Assembly (NCBI GenBank): GCA_963807385.1
Contig: CAWEBQ010000002.1
Span: forward strand, 992,001 to 1,056,000
From: JBDTSW01 sp963807385
GTDB taxonomy: Bacteria > Actinomycetota > Thermoleophilia > Solirubrobacterales > 70-9
Length of the DNA stretch: 64,000 bases
Reading direction: 5' to 3'
Shown: piece after piece, positions 49,240 to 60,100 of the stretch
How the letters are laid out: every line of letters starts with the position of its first letter
How positions within the stretch are numbered: the first letter of the stretch is position 1
Position numbers and translations under genes: made by a program
The notes under the pieces: generated by a model
Seen by the model: the letters and a program-made list of their open reading frames with translations, nothing else
Told to the model about the DNA's origin: nothing
The model's database searches: none

Positions 49240-51768
49240 ATGTCGGGACTCCGCGACAACGAGCCCGTCGGACCCGCCGCGATGCGCGTCGCCGCGATGG
49301 CGGCGACGGCCTTGGCCTTCACGCTGGCACCTGCCGTGGCTCATGGCGACACCATCCTCGACGACCGCGTCGGCGCTTCCGCCGCGATCGATCGAAGCTG
49401 CTTCGAACGCCCTCTCGAGGGCGCCGACGGCGTGGCAACTCGGCCGCTCGCGTCGCCGGGGCTCGGGTTCCTCTCGGTCAGGCTCTCGGCGCCCGCCGGT
49501 GACTGGGATCTGGCCGTCTTCGACGCCGAGCGCGACACGGTCGTGGCGGCCTCCGCCTATGGGGGCGCTTCCGAGGTCGCCGAGGGCTTCGTCTTCCCGG
49601 AGGATGAGCTGCTGATCCAGGCTTGTCGGCGCAGCGGCGATGCCGCGGGGGCGGCGCTCAGCGCGGACTTCACGGCCATCGGGGCCGAGGCGACCGGCAG
49701 CCCGTCGCTCGCGCGCGTGAGCACGCCCACCGACGAGAGCGTGACCGAGCTTCAGTCCCTGGGTCTCGACCTGACCGAGCACGGCGGGCCCGGCTTCGTC
49801 GACGTCGTCCTGCACGGCAACGCGGACGCATCGGCGCTCAGGTCCAACGGCTTCGCCTACGCCGAGGAGATTCCCGATCTGAACGCGACGAGCGCCAGTG
49901 ACCGGGAGACCGAGCGTGACTACGCCAGGGCCAAGCGCGGCACCGGGAGCTCCCTGCCGAGCGGCCACACCGCGTACCGGCGCCTCTTCGACTACGGCGA
50001 GGAGATGAAACAGCTCGAGGAGGAGTACCCGAAGCTCGTACGGAGCTTTACCCTCCCCGAGCAGACGTACGAAGGCCGCCCGGTCGAGGGCATCGAGCTC
50101 GCGGCCGGGGTACGGCGCTCCGACGGCCGCCCGAGCTTCGCGATCATGGGCGTCCACCACGCCCGCGAGTGGCCCTCGGGCGAGCACACCATGGAATGGG
50201 CCTACGAGCTCGTCCAGGGCTACGCCGACGGGAAGCGCAAGTACCGGCGCCTGATGCGGCGTACGCGCACGCTCGTCGTCCCGATCGTAAACCCCGACGG
50301 CTTCAACACGTCACGCGAGGCGGGCGAGCTGCAGGGGGCGGGCAACGGGCGCGGCGGCGAGCCCGAGGAGGCCAACATCGTCGCCCACCCCAACGAGTAT
50401 CGGCGCAAGAACTGCCGCCTCGCCGACGACTCGGAAGCGGGTAACTGCGCCCAGCCCTCCGTCGGCATCGAGGAGCCCGGGGTGGATCCCAACCGCAACT
50501 ACGGCGGCCTCTGGGGAGGACCGGGTGCTGCGGCGCCGCCGATGGTCACCGCCGCGGACTATCGCGGTCCGGGCCCGTTCTCCGAGCCCGAGACCCGGAA
50601 CATCCAGAGGCTCGTCTCGAGTAACCAGGTGACCACGCTGATCACCAATCACACCTTCTCGAACCTGGTCCTGCACGCGCCCGGCCTGGCCGAGGCGCCG
50701 ACGCCGCCCGATGACAAGGCACTGCGTCGCCTGTCCGACCGCATGGCCGAGGAGAACGGCTATACCAGCCAGCCCGGCTTCGAGCTGTACGACACCAGCG
50801 GTACCACGGAGGACTGGAGCTACAACGCCACCGGCGGCTACGGCTACACCTTCGAGATCGGCCCGACCAACTTCCACCCGCCGTTCCCCGACGTGATCGC
50901 GGAGTACAACGGCACGACCGCGGCGGCGGGAGCCGGTGGCGGCAACCGCGCCGCCTACGCGGTCGCCCAGCGCAACACCATGCAGCGCAGGGAGCACTCG
51001 ATCATCGCCGGGAAGGTGCCTGGCGGCGCCTACCTCCAGCTGCGGAAGAGGTTCAAGACCAGGACCTCGCCAGTCATCGATGCAAGCGGGGAGCCGGGTG
51101 ACGTCATCAAGTTCCAGGAGAAGCTGCGCGACTCCCTCAAGGTCCGCGGCTCGGGCCGGTTCCGCTGGCACGTGAACCCGTCCACCCGTCCGGCAGTATC
51201 GGGCGCCCCCCGAGGCCCCAAGCCCAGGCCGGGCCGCCCATCGGACCCCGTGGCGTTCGCGGGGGCGGCGGGCGTGAGCGCCGCTCCGTGCGCCGACGCC
51301 GACACCACCGACGAGACCTGCTGGAACGACCACCCCTTCGAGGTAGAGGGCGACCAGGGCATCGACAACGGCATCGCGAGCATCCGCGCGCAGTGGTCGA
51401 CGGTGGCCTCCGACTGGGACATGAGGATCTTCCGCGACTCCGACGGCGACGAGAGCTCCGAGGGCGAGACCGACCAGGTCAGCTCGTCGCTGGGTGTCGG
51501 CGGCACCACCGACTCGGAGTCCACGACGATCAAGCGCCCGAAGCTGAAGTCCGGCGACTACGTGATCCGCATGATCAACTATGCCGCCGTCGAGCCCTAC
51601 GAGGGGACCGTGAACTTCAAGAAGACCCCGAAGCCGCTCGGCGGCGCCCAGGGCAGGACCGAGCGCTGGACGCTGATCTGCCGCAATCGCCGGGGAGGCC
51701 CCGTCCTCGACCGGGTCAGAGTCCGGGTCGACCGCGGCAAGATCGCACGCCCCGACCTCAGCTGCTAG
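49240..51768 (+). CDS. Exported M14 zinc carboxypeptidase
   Basis: 842 aa. Signal peptide in AMRVAAMAATALAFTLAPAVAHG; ATG 49282 could also be the start. An N-terminal domain of about 200 residues is followed by the peptidase: zinc H307 and E310 in HHAREWPSGEHTMEW, substrate motifs NPDGFN and GVDPNRNYGGLWG, the third zinc His in ITNHTFSNLVLH and catalytic Glu in GYGYTFEIGPTNFHP. A C-terminal beta domain (about 680-842) contains CADADTTDETCWNDHPFEV and may be a P/PPC-like appendage. Secreted peptide-degrading enzyme. Confidence 0.92.
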   Translation: MSGLRDNEPVGPAAMRVAAMAATALAFTLAPAVAHGDTILDDRVGASAAIDRSCFERPLEGADGVATRPLASPGLGFLSVRLSAPAGDWDLAVFDAERDTVVAASAYGGASEVAEGFVFPEDELLIQACRRSGDAAGAALSADFTAIGAEATGSPSLARVSTPTDESVTELQSLGLDLTEHGGPGFVDVVLHGNADASALRSNGFAYAEEIPDLNATSASDRETERDYARAKRGTGSSLPSGHTAYRRLFDYGEEMKQLEEEYPKLVRSFTLPEQTYEGRPVEGIELAAGVRRSDGRPSFAIMGVHHAREWPSGEHTMEWAYELVQGYADGKRKYRRLMRRTRTLVVPIVNPDGFNTSREAGELQGAGNGRGGEPEEANIVAHPNEYRRKNCRLADDSEAGNCAQPSVGIEEPGVDPNRNYGGLWGGPGAAAPPMVTAADYRGPGPFSEPETRNIQRLVSSNQVTTLITNHTFSNLVLHAPGLAEAPTPPDDKALRRLSDRMAEENGYTSQPGFELYDTSGTTEDWSYNATGGYGYTFEIGPTNFHPPFPDVIAEYNGTTAAAGAGGGNRAAYAVAQRNTMQRREHSIIAGKVPGGAYLQLRKRFKTRTSPVIDASGEPGDVIKFQEKLRDSLKVRGSGRFRWHVNPSTRPAVSGAPRGPKPRPGRPSDPVAFAGAAGVSAAPCADADTTDETCWNDHPFEVEGDQGIDNGIASIRAQWSTVASDWDMRIFRDSDGDESSEGETDQVSSSLGVGGTTDSESTTIKRPKLKSGDYVIRMINYAAVEPYEGTVNFKKTPKPLGGAQGRTERWTLICRNRRGGPVLDRVRVRVDRGKIARPDLSC

Positions 51769-51819
51769 CCGCCCGGGAGGCCATGCTCGGGCAGGGTCCC
51801 TGGCTACGCTTGCGGCGCG

Positions 51820-52344
51820 ATGCTCTTCGCCGCCCTGATCGTCTTCATCGTCGTCCCGATCGCGGAGCTGTACGTGATCATCCAGGTCGGCAGCTCGATC
51901 GGTGTTCCCGCGACCATCGGCCTGCTTCTCCTCAGCAGCCTGCTCGGCGCCGCGCTTCTTCGAACGCAGAGCCGAACGGCCTGGGCACGCTTCAACCAGG
52001 CGCTCGAGCAGAGCCGGCTGCCGGCACGTGAGGTCTTCGACGGGGCGATGATCATCCTGGGTGGAGCGCTGCTCCTCACGCCCGGGTTCATCACGGACGT
52101 CGTCGGGCTCCTCCTGCTTCTCCCGCCCACCCGCGACCTCTTCCGGCGCGTGGCGATCGCTATGGGCCTGCGCCGTGTGCCGTTCGGGCGCACGGCAGCG
52201 GGCGCCGCATCCCGTCGGCGCTCGGGCCCTCAGCCGGGGCCCGCCTCCGCTCCCGGCCCTACTCGCCCCTACGACGTCGAGGGGACGGCCACCGAGATCG
52301 GCGAGTCCGACGAGCTGGGCTCGGGCGGTGAGGCCCGTGGCTGA
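51820..52344 (+). CDS. fxsA: FxsA family membrane protein
   Basis: 174 aa. FxsA core: FIVVPIAELYVIIQVGSSIG, ATIGLLLLSSLLGAALLRTQ and DGAMIILGGALLLTPGFITD, with four spans. A Pro/Gly-rich cytoplasmic tail follows. In E. coli FxsA affects phage exclusion; in general its role is unclear. The stop overlaps the next gene's GTG region by 8 bp. Confidence 0.9.
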   Translation: MLFAALIVFIVVPIAELYVIIQVGSSIGVPATIGLLLLSSLLGAALLRTQSRTAWARFNQALEQSRLPAREVFDGAMIILGGALLLTPGFITDVVGLLLLLPPTRDLFRRVAIAMGLRRVPFGRTAAGAASRRRSGPQPGPASAPGPTRPYDVEGTATEIGESDELGSGGEARG

Positions 52345-52843
52345 CCGGCTTCGCCTGGAGCTGGGCGACGGAGCGGCTGTCGAATGGGACTTGAGTGCAC
52401 TGATGCGCGCCGCCGACGCCGCTGACCCCGAGGCTGCTCCGGCCTGGGAGCTGGACGCTGAGCCCGACTGGTCGGCGATCGCCTCGCTGCGGCTGATCGT
52501 CGGCGCGGTCGGCGAGACCGCGCTGGCCATAGCGGTCGCCCGCCCCGCCGACGCCGGCGACCACGGCGGCGACGGCGTGGCCGTCGCCCTCATCGATGGC
52601 GACGGGGCTGAGGGCGCCGATGAGGCGCTGCTCTCGACCGAGTACGACCCCGACGGGGCCATGCAACGGCTGGGAATCGAGCTCTGGCTCCAGAGCGGCG
52701 CCGGGATGCGCATCGCCGCCGACCGGGCGGGCGAGGCGGTGGCCGGCGAGACCGACGGGATCAGCAGGGCGGTGACGCCGCTTGCCATCCGGATCGACGG
52801 CGAGGAAGGCCGCGGCCTACACGAGTTGCTCGGGCCGAGCTGA
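52337..52843 (+). CDS. Conserved hypothetical protein
   Basis: 168 aa from GTG 52337. Soluble, rich in Ala, Asp and Gly, with alternating beta-strand-like segments (ASLRLIVGAVGETALAIAVA, VAVALIDGDGAEGADE) and no membrane span. It overlaps fxsA and precedes the HAD gene by 4 bp, so the three are probably cotranscribed. Family not recognised. Confidence 0.6.
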   Translation: MADRLRLELGDGAAVEWDLSALMRAADAADPEAAPAWELDAEPDWSAIASLRLIVGAVGETALAIAVARPADAGDHGGDGVAVALIDGDGAEGADEALLSTEYDPDGAMQRLGIELWLQSGAGMRIAADRAGEAVAGETDGISRAVTPLAIRIDGEEGRGLHELLGPS

Positions 52844-52847
52844 GCCG

Positions 52848-53498
52848 ATGGCGATCCGCTGCGTGATCTCCGACTTCGGCGGCGTGCTCACGACGCCGCT
52901 CCTTCGCTCGTTCGCAGCGTTCCAGGATCAGACCGGGATTCCTACGGAGGCGCTGGGCACGGCGATGCAGCGGATCGCCGAGGCGGACGGCGCCCACCCC
53001 CTCTACGAGCTCGAGAAGGGCAACGTCACCGAGGACGCCTTCCTCGAACGCCTGCGGAGCGAGCTGACCGGCGAGCTCGGCCACGAGCCGGAGATGCACG
53101 GGTTCAAGGAGATCTACTTCGAAGCCCTCGACCCCAACGCGCCGATGATTGACCTGATGCGGCGGCTCGGCGAGTCCGGCGCCCGCATGGCGCTGCTCAC
53201 GAACAACGTCCGCGAGTGGGAGCCGCTTTGGCGTTCGATGCTTCCCGTCGACGAGATCTTCGAGCTGGTGGTGGACTCCGCCTTCGTCGGCATGCGAAAG
53301 CCCGACCCAGAGATCTACGAGCTCACCCTCGACCGTCTGCGCGCGCGGGAGGGACTGAGCGACCTCGACTCCTCCGAGTGCGTCTTCGTCGATGACATCG
53401 AGGTCAACGTCGAGGCGGCCCGCGCGCTGGGGATGAGCGCCGTCCACTTCCGGACCAACGACCAGGCGATCCCGGAGATCGAGGCCTTGGTCGCCTAG
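52848..53498 (+). CDS. HAD-IA family hydrolase
   Basis: 216 aa. Motif I is ISDFGGVLTTP: the nucleophile Asp is present but the usual second Asp is Gly, as in YihX-type HAD proteins. Motif II is ALLTNNVREW, motif III lysine is in GMRKPDPEIYELTL, and motif IV is CVFVDDIEVNVEAA. Likely a phosphatase of small phosphorylated metabolites. ATG 52848. Confidence 0.9.
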   Translation: MAIRCVISDFGGVLTTPLLRSFAAFQDQTGIPTEALGTAMQRIAEADGAHPLYELEKGNVTEDAFLERLRSELTGELGHEPEMHGFKEIYFEALDPNAPMIDLMRRLGESGARMALLTNNVREWEPLWRSMLPVDEIFELVVDSAFVGMRKPDPEIYELTLDRLRAREGLSDLDSSECVFVDDIEVNVEAARALGMSAVHFRTNDQAIPEIEALVA

Positions 53499-53523
53499 GA
53501 CCGACGCGCCTGCGCCGGCCAGC

Positions 53524-53979
53524 CTAGTTGTCCGACCCCGCTCGATCCCAGATGTAGAGCTCTACCGCTTCCACCGCGAGCTCCATCTGGCGGGCGGGCG
53601 AGAGCCAGTCCAGGACGGTGTCGAGCGCGACCTCCTCGGTGACGCCACGATCGACCGCCTCCTCGCCGCGGAAGCCGGCGGCCAGCTTGAGCGCCTCGCG
53701 ACGGTTCTCGCCGAGCGAGACGAACGCGCCCATGAGGAAGTCGCGGTTGGGCACGGGGTGGCCGACGTCCAGCGACGCGTGCCAGGCGGCGAGCATCGAG
53801 ATGTCGTGTTCGTCCAGCTCGGAGATCGCGCGGGCGTAGTGGGCCTCGAGCTCGTCGTCGGGGATCTCGTCGACCCACGCGCGCACGGCCTCCCCGAGGA
53901 GCTGACGGCGCGCCTCACGCCCGACTGAGTCGGCAATGGCGCGGATGGCATCGGCGGGATCGATGAAACAGAGCGACAT
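53524..53979 (-). CDS. Conserved hypothetical protein
   Basis: 151 aa from ATG 53979. Entirely helical and acidic: CFIDPADAIRAIADSVGREA, YARAISELDEHDISMLAAW and EEVALDTVLDWLSPARQMEL. No signal or membrane span. It is divergent from the AddB-like gene with a 153-bp gap that holds the promoters. No family recognised. Confidence 0.6.
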   Translation of the reverse strand: MSLCFIDPADAIRAIADSVGREARRQLLGEAVRAWVDEIPDDELEAHYARAISELDEHDISMLAAWHASLDVGHPVPNRDFLMGAFVSLGENRREALKLAAGFRGEEAVDRGVTEEVALDTVLDWLSPARQMELAVEAVELYIWDRAGSDN

Positions 53980-54132
53980 GGCCGCGAAGATAGACCCGGC
54001 AGGGGACGGAATCGCGGGGGGTGGATTCCCGCTCCCAGCGGCATCATCGGACCGCGGGGTCACGCGCCGTCGCGTCAGAACGCGCGCCGACAGCCGACCT
54101 ATGCTCGTAGCGATGCCGACGCCCGTGCCCGC

Positions 54133-57100
54133 ATGCCCATACGCCTGATCGTCGGCCCCCCGAACTCGGGTAGGGCGGGCGAGATGCGCCGGCGGCTGCA
54201 GGAGCGGGCGGGCGAGGAGCCGGTTCTTATCGTCCCAACCGGCGATGACGCGGCCTGGTTCGAGCGGGAGCTCTGCGCGGACGGTGCACCGTCCCTGGGG
54301 ATCTCCATTCGCACGTTCGGCTGGCTCTTCCGCGACCTCGCGACCTCGCGCGCGCTCGACACCGGCCGGCTGCTCACGGTCCCCCAGCGGCTGGCGCTGA
54401 TCCGTGCCGCGATCTCCACCACTCGCCTGCGTCGCCTGAGCCGCTCGTCCGGACGGCCCGGATTCGCGCCCGCGCTCGACTCCCTCATCGAGGAGCTCCA
54501 GGCCGGGCTCATCTCGCCGGACGACCTCGCCGGCCACGCCGCCAGCCTCGACGACGGCTCGCACGAGACCGAGCTGGTCGCGCTCTATTCCGCCTATACG
54601 GACCTGCGTGAGCGCTCGGGCCGCGCCGACCGGGGCGCGCTCGCCACCGCGGTGCTCGCCTCGTTGCGCGCCGGCACCGGCCAGCCCGAGAGCCGGCCGG
54701 TCTTCGTCTACGGGTTCGACGATCTGACCCTGGCCCAGCGCGAGCTGCTTGGCGAGCTGGCACGCACGGCGGACGTGACGATGGCCGTGAACTACGCGGA
54801 TCGCCGGTCGCTTGCAGCCCGCGCGACCCTCGTGGGCACGCTGCGCGAGGAGCTGGGCGCGGAGATCGAGGCAACGCTCGAGCCCGACCCCTCCTACACC
54901 CCGAACCCCTCGTTGCGGCACCTGGATGCGTCCCTGTTCGAGCCCGACCCGGGGACGGTGCCCGTCGACGACGGCGTCGTACTGCTGGAGTGCGCCGGCG
55001 AGCGCGGCGAGGCCGAGGCAATCGGGCTCGAGATCGCGAGGCTGCTCGCCGAGGGCGTCGAGCCCGGCGACGTCGCCGTCGTGACCCGCAACCCCTCCGC
55101 CTCCGGCAACGTGCTGGCGCGAGTGCTGAGCGGGTACGGAGTGCCGGTGGCGCTCGAGGCCGACGCGCCGCTCGACCGGACGGCCGTCGGCCGCGCCCTG
55201 ATCTCCCTCTGCCGCGCGGCGGGCAAGAACGGGACGGCGGAGGATCTGCTCGCCCACCTGCGCGCCGACCCCTCCTTCCGAGCCGGCTCCGCCGACGGGG
55301 TCGAGGAACGGATCCGCCGCGGGAAGGTGCTCACCCCCGGCGACGTGTACGCGAGCTGGAAGCGGCCCCCGCGCCATCTCGCGCGCCTGCGCGCGGCCCC
55401 CGACGACGGCGATCGCCTGCGCGTCCTCGCCGCGGCGGCGCGCGAGCTCGCCGAGTCGGCCCACCGCGAGCAGGCGCCGCTCGCGGCCCCCTCGGCGGCG
55501 GGGGGCGCCGAGATGCTCCACCCAATCGAGCTCCGCGCCGCGGTGGCCGCCGCCGAGCTGCTCTCCGAGCTCGCGACCCTCGGCGAGCTCCCGGACTGCC
55601 CCCAGCCGGGGCTGGCCGACGCGATCGAGGCGCTCGAGGGAGCCAGCGTGCCCACTTGGCGCGGCCCCACCGACGGGCGAGTACGGATCCTCAGCCCCTA
55701 CCGCTTGCGCGCCGGGCGGGCCCGCTATCTGTTCTGCGCCGCGATGGGCGACGGGGAGTTTCCCGCGGCCGCCCCGCCGGATCCGCTGCTGGGCGACGAC
55801 CGCCGCCGGGCGCTGGGCATTCCCGCCCTCGTGCGACGCGATCAGGCGGACGAGGAGCGCTACCTCTTCCACTCCTGCGTGTCGCGTCCCACCGAGCGCC
55901 TCTACCTCTCATGGCGAAGCTGCAACGACGAGGGAACGGCGCTCGCGCGCTCGCCCTTCATCGACGAGGTGCTCGACCTCCTGGGCGAGCACCCCGAGGA
56001 TGCCGAGGCCGCCCTGAAGCGACGGCGTGGCCTCGAGGACGTGGTCCCCGCCCCGGCCGAGGCGCCCAGCGAGCGCGAGCTCGCGCGGGCTCTGGCCGCC
56101 CGCGGAGCCGGCGCCGACCACGCGGCGGTGCTCGGCGCCATCGGGGTGAGCGCAGGCATCCGCGACTCCGTCCTCGAATCGCTGCAAGCACACGCCTGCG
56201 AGATCAGCCTGCCCGGCCCCCTGAGCGTCCCGCGCGTGCTCGACGCGCTGCGCGAACGCCAGGTCCTGAGCGCTGGACAGCTCGAGCGATGGCTGGCCTG
56301 CCCATACATGTGGTTCGTCCAGCACGAGCTGAAGCCGCGCCGCCTCGACCCAGAGAGCGACCCGCTCTGGCTGGGGGGCGTCATCCACACGGCGCTCGAG
56401 CGGCTCTACCGAGAGCGCCCCGGCGCGGATGCGATCCCGCGCTCCGACGATGCCGGGCGCTGGACCAGCCGGTTCGATGAGCTGCTCGACGAGGAGATCG
56501 CGGAGGCGCGGCTGGGCCCAGAGCGCGTGGCGCTGGTGGGACGCGTGCGCGAACAGGTCGCCCGCTTTCTGGCGGAGGAGTCCGAGTCCCAGACCGGGCT
56601 GCGGCCCCGAGAGGACCTACTGGAGCGCGGGTTCGGGATGGATGGCGAGGAGGACGCGGCCAACGGCCTGCAGCTGGGCGACTTCACCCTGCGCGGAAAG
56701 ATCGACCGCATCGACATGGCCGCAGACGGCAGCGGCGCTGTGGTGCGCGACTACAAGTCGGGGGGCAGGGTCCCCGGCGCCGAGAAGCTCGAGGACGAGG
56801 GCTCGCTTCAGATCCAGCTCTACATGCTGGTGGCGCGAGACGTGCTCGATCTCGAGGTCATCGGAGGCCTCTACCAGCCGCTCGGCGCCGTCAACACGGC
56901 CAAGCGCAAGCCTCGCGGCGTGGTGCGGAAGGGCGACGAGCGCTTGGACGGCCTCGACCTCGTCTCTCGCGACCGCAAGGAGGAGGACCAGTTCAATCAG
57001 GTCCTCGACGCCGCCCGCGAGCTCGCAATCGTGAAGGGCGGCGAGCTGCGCTCGGGCGCGATCACCCGGGCCCCACTCGGCGGTAAGTGCTCGCGATACT

Positions 57101-57174
57101 GCACCTTCCAGCCGATCTGCCGCCTCGAGCGCGCCCTGGGCCTCCCCGAAGAGGGCAACGGCGACGACGCATGA
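54133..57174 (+). CDS. AddB-like helicase-nuclease subunit with Fe-S PD-(D/E)XK nuclease domain
   Basis: 1013 aa. The N-terminal UvrD-like domain has a degenerate P-loop (VGPPNSGRAG; no Lys/Thr), so it is probably not an active ATPase. The C-terminal RecB-type nuclease has GDFTLRGKIDRIDM and VVRDYKSGG. Four cysteines, C723 (LACPYMW) and C986, C990, C996 (KCSRYCTFQPICR), match the Fe-S staple of AddB nucleases. It acts with the next gene (4-bp overlap) in recombinational repair of double-strand breaks and foreign-DNA degradation. Confidence 0.88.
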   Translation: MPIRLIVGPPNSGRAGEMRRRLQERAGEEPVLIVPTGDDAAWFERELCADGAPSLGISIRTFGWLFRDLATSRALDTGRLLTVPQRLALIRAAISTTRLRRLSRSSGRPGFAPALDSLIEELQAGLISPDDLAGHAASLDDGSHETELVALYSAYTDLRERSGRADRGALATAVLASLRAGTGQPESRPVFVYGFDDLTLAQRELLGELARTADVTMAVNYADRRSLAARATLVGTLREELGAEIEATLEPDPSYTPNPSLRHLDASLFEPDPGTVPVDDGVVLLECAGERGEAEAIGLEIARLLAEGVEPGDVAVVTRNPSASGNVLARVLSGYGVPVALEADAPLDRTAVGRALISLCRAAGKNGTAEDLLAHLRADPSFRAGSADGVEERIRRGKVLTPGDVYASWKRPPRHLARLRAAPDDGDRLRVLAAAARELAESAHREQAPLAAPSAAGGAEMLHPIELRAAVAAAELLSELATLGELPDCPQPGLADAIEALEGASVPTWRGPTDGRVRILSPYRLRAGRARYLFCAAMGDGEFPAAAPPDPLLGDDRRRALGIPALVRRDQADEERYLFHSCVSRPTERLYLSWRSCNDEGTALARSPFIDEVLDLLGEHPEDAEAALKRRRGLEDVVPAPAEAPSERELARALAARGAGADHAAVLGAIGVSAGIRDSVLESLQAHACEISLPGPLSVPRVLDALRERQVLSAGQLERWLACPYMWFVQHELKPRRLDPESDPLWLGGVIHTALERLYRERPGADAIPRSDDAGRWTSRFDELLDEEIAEARLGPERVALVGRVREQVARFLAEESESQTGLRPREDLLERGFGMDGEEDAANGLQLGDFTLRGKIDRIDMAADGSGAVVRDYKSGGRVPGAEKLEDEGSLQIQLYMLVARDVLDLEVIGGLYQPLGAVNTAKRKPRGVVRKGDERLDGLDLVSRDRKEEDQFNQVLDAARELAIVKGGELRSGAITRAPLGGKCSRYCTFQPICRLERALGLPEEGNGDDA

Positions 57175-60100
57175 GCCTGCCCCCTCCCACCCCGGAACAA
57201 CGGGCTGCGATCTCCTCCCGCGACAGCGACGTCTTCCTCGAGGCGGGCGCCGGAACCGGCAAGACGCGGGTGCTGGTTGAGCGTTACTGCGCGGCCGTCT
57301 GCGCCGACGGCGACGAGGTGGAGTCCATCCTCGCCTTCACCTTCACCGAGCGCGCGGCCGCCGAGCTTCGCGGCCGGATCAGGCGCAGCCTCATGGGACG
57401 GGCCCGCGCCGCTCGTGCGGCGGGAGACGCGCGCCGGGCGGCAGAGCTGGGCTCGCACGCGCGGGCGACCGAGCGCGCCTGGGTGACGACCATCCACGGA
57501 TTCTGCCGGCGCGTGCTGGCGGCACACCCCGTCGCCGCCGGGCTGGACCCGCGCTTTCGCGTGCTCGACGAGGCGGAGGCGGCGCGGATGCGCGAGCGCG
57601 CGTTCACCGACACGCTCGCCATGCTGATGGAGCACGGCGGCGCCGACGTGGTGCGCACCGCCGCGGCGTACCGGCCCTACCGCCTGGGCGAGATGACGCT
57701 GTCCGCGCACGCGCGTCTGCGCAGCCAGGGTATGGAGACGCCGCGGCTCCCACCCGTCGCAGAGGCCGTGCGGACTCGCGACGGCGAGGGGGACCCCGAA
57801 CCGCTCTCGCCGGCCGAGCTCGAAGCCGCCGGCATCGCCCGAGCCACGCTCGAGGCCCTGCTCGAGGGCTTCACCGAGCGCTACGAGCACCTGAAGGCCG
57901 AACGCTCGGGCCTGGACTTCGCCGACCTCGAACTGCGGGCACTCGCGCTGCTCCGCGGCTCATCCGCGGTCCAGGCGGCGTGGCGTGAGCGGTTCGCCCA
58001 CGTCCTCGTCGACGAGTTCCAGGACACCAACCGCGTGCAGCTCGGCCTGATCGAGGAGCTGCGCGGCCCCGACACGAGGCTCTTCTGCGTCGGCGACGAG
58101 CACCAGTCCATCTACCGCTTCCGCAACGCCGACCTGCAGGTCTTCCGCGCCCGGCGTGACGAGGCGCTTGCCGCCCCGGGCACGGAGGTGCTCGCGCTCC
58201 GCGGGAACTTCCGCTCCCGCCCCGCTCCCCTGGCTGCGGCGAACGCCACAGGGGCGGCGCTGCTGAACGGCTTCGTTGAGCTCACGTGGGGCCGCCCGAC
58301 CCCGGAGGTCGGGGCGCCTGCGGGCTCGGTCGAGCTGCTGCTCACCAAGGACGAGCGCGCGGGGGATGTGGCGAAGTGGAAGAGCGACGAAATCAAGCTG
58401 GACTCACCCCCCTCGGAGAGCTCGCCCTCGGTGGTCGCCGAGGCGCGGTTCCTCGCCCGCCACCTGCGCCAGATGGTCGACGCCGGTGAGGCCGGACGCG
58501 GAGATATCGTGCTGCTGCTGCGGGCGTTCACCCACGTCGACGCCTACGAGGAGGCTCTCAGCCGCGCCGGGCTCGACCCGTACGTGGTCGGCGGCCGCGG
58601 ATACTGGTCCCAGCAGCAGGTCGAGGACCTGGTGCGCCTGCTCGCCTGCGTCTCCAACCCGCTTGACGACGAGATGCTCCTCGGCGCCCTGGCCTCTCCC
58701 GCGAGCGGCGTGAGCCCCGACGCCATGTGGCTGCTCCGCCAGGCGGCCGGGCCCAAGCAGCACATCTGGCCGCTCGTGGAGTCGCGGTACGGCGCCTCCG
58801 AGAACGAGCCCTATGAACCGGAGCTCGAGTGGCTCGACGATGTGCCGGCCGAGGACGTGGACCGCCTCGAGCGGTTCTGCTCGATCCTCGGCCCGCTTCG
58901 GGCCGAGGCGCCGCTGCTGGGCCTCGAGGATCTGATCGAGCGGGCGATGACCGCATTCGGCTATGACCTGGCGCTGCTCTCGCGGCCCGGCGGTCGTGGG
59001 CGGATGGCGAACGTGCGCAAGCTGATGCGGCTCGCCCGGGAGTTCGAGCGCCACGAGGGCCGAGACCTGGCGGCGTTCCTGGTGGCTGCCGAGGACTCGG
59101 CGCGCCGCGACGAGCGGGAGGGCATGGCACCGGTCCGCGCCGAGGACCACGACGGCGTCCGGGTGATGACGATCCACGCCGCCAAGGGCCTCGAGTTCCC
59201 CGTGGTCGCCGTGCCGGGCCTGGGCGGCCGCCTTCGCGGAGGGCAGTCCTGGCGGGACGTGGTGATCGGCCCCGTGCCCGACCAGGACGGCCGCCCACAG
59301 CGCTTCGGGATGCGGCTGGCCTTCCCAAGCGCGGAGTCGCTCGGGCTCTGGGAGCTCAAGCCCCTCGACCGGGAGGAGGCCGAGTCCGACGCGGAGGAGG
59401 GCTGCCGGCTGGTTTACGTGGCCGCCACGCGAGCCGAGGACCGGTTGATTCTGTCTGGTGCCTACAAGGAGGCCCACCTCGCGGAGCCGAGCGGCTCACC
59501 GAGCGAATCGGCGCTCCAGCGCCTGCTTCCGGCCCTGGTCGAGCGTGGGTGGGATGGCGCCGACGGCGTGGTGGAGCTCGCGGCGCCCACCCGCTCCGAT
59601 GGCACCGAGCCGGCCGAGCCCGCGAAGGAGGCACTGCCCCTCGCGATCACCGTGAGCAGCCCGAGCCCCGAGCGTGCCGCGTGGCTTCGCGAGGTGATCC
59701 CTCCGCCGCCGGCCGCCCCGCCCGACGACTCCGGCGGCCCGCCGCCGCTCACGCGCGAACGCCCGCGCGAGGTTCCGGTCGGTCACCTCTCCTACTCGGC
59801 GCTCGCCGAGTACGAGCGCTGTGGGTACCGCTTCTACCTGGAGCGCCTGCTGGGGGTGCGCTCGGCCGACGCTCCGGTGAGCGCCGACCAGGCCGGTGAG
59901 GAGCCGGGCCCCGAGCGCACCGACCAGCTGGTCGAGCCCGAGGACGGTGCAAGTCAGCCGGGGCGCGATCGCGCGCTGGCGCTGGGCAACGCGACGCACG
60001 CGGCGCTGGAGCGGGCGGTCCGGGACGGATGGGAGGCGCCCGAGGATGCGGTGATCGACGCCCTGGTGAGCGCCGAGGGGCTCGAGGACGACGGGGAGGC

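Noticed and set aside
53980..55872. Extended N-terminus of the 53524 gene through the AddB-like gene
   Set aside because: The upstream part is antisense to the conserved AddB-like coding region; ATG 53979 begins the compact helical protein.
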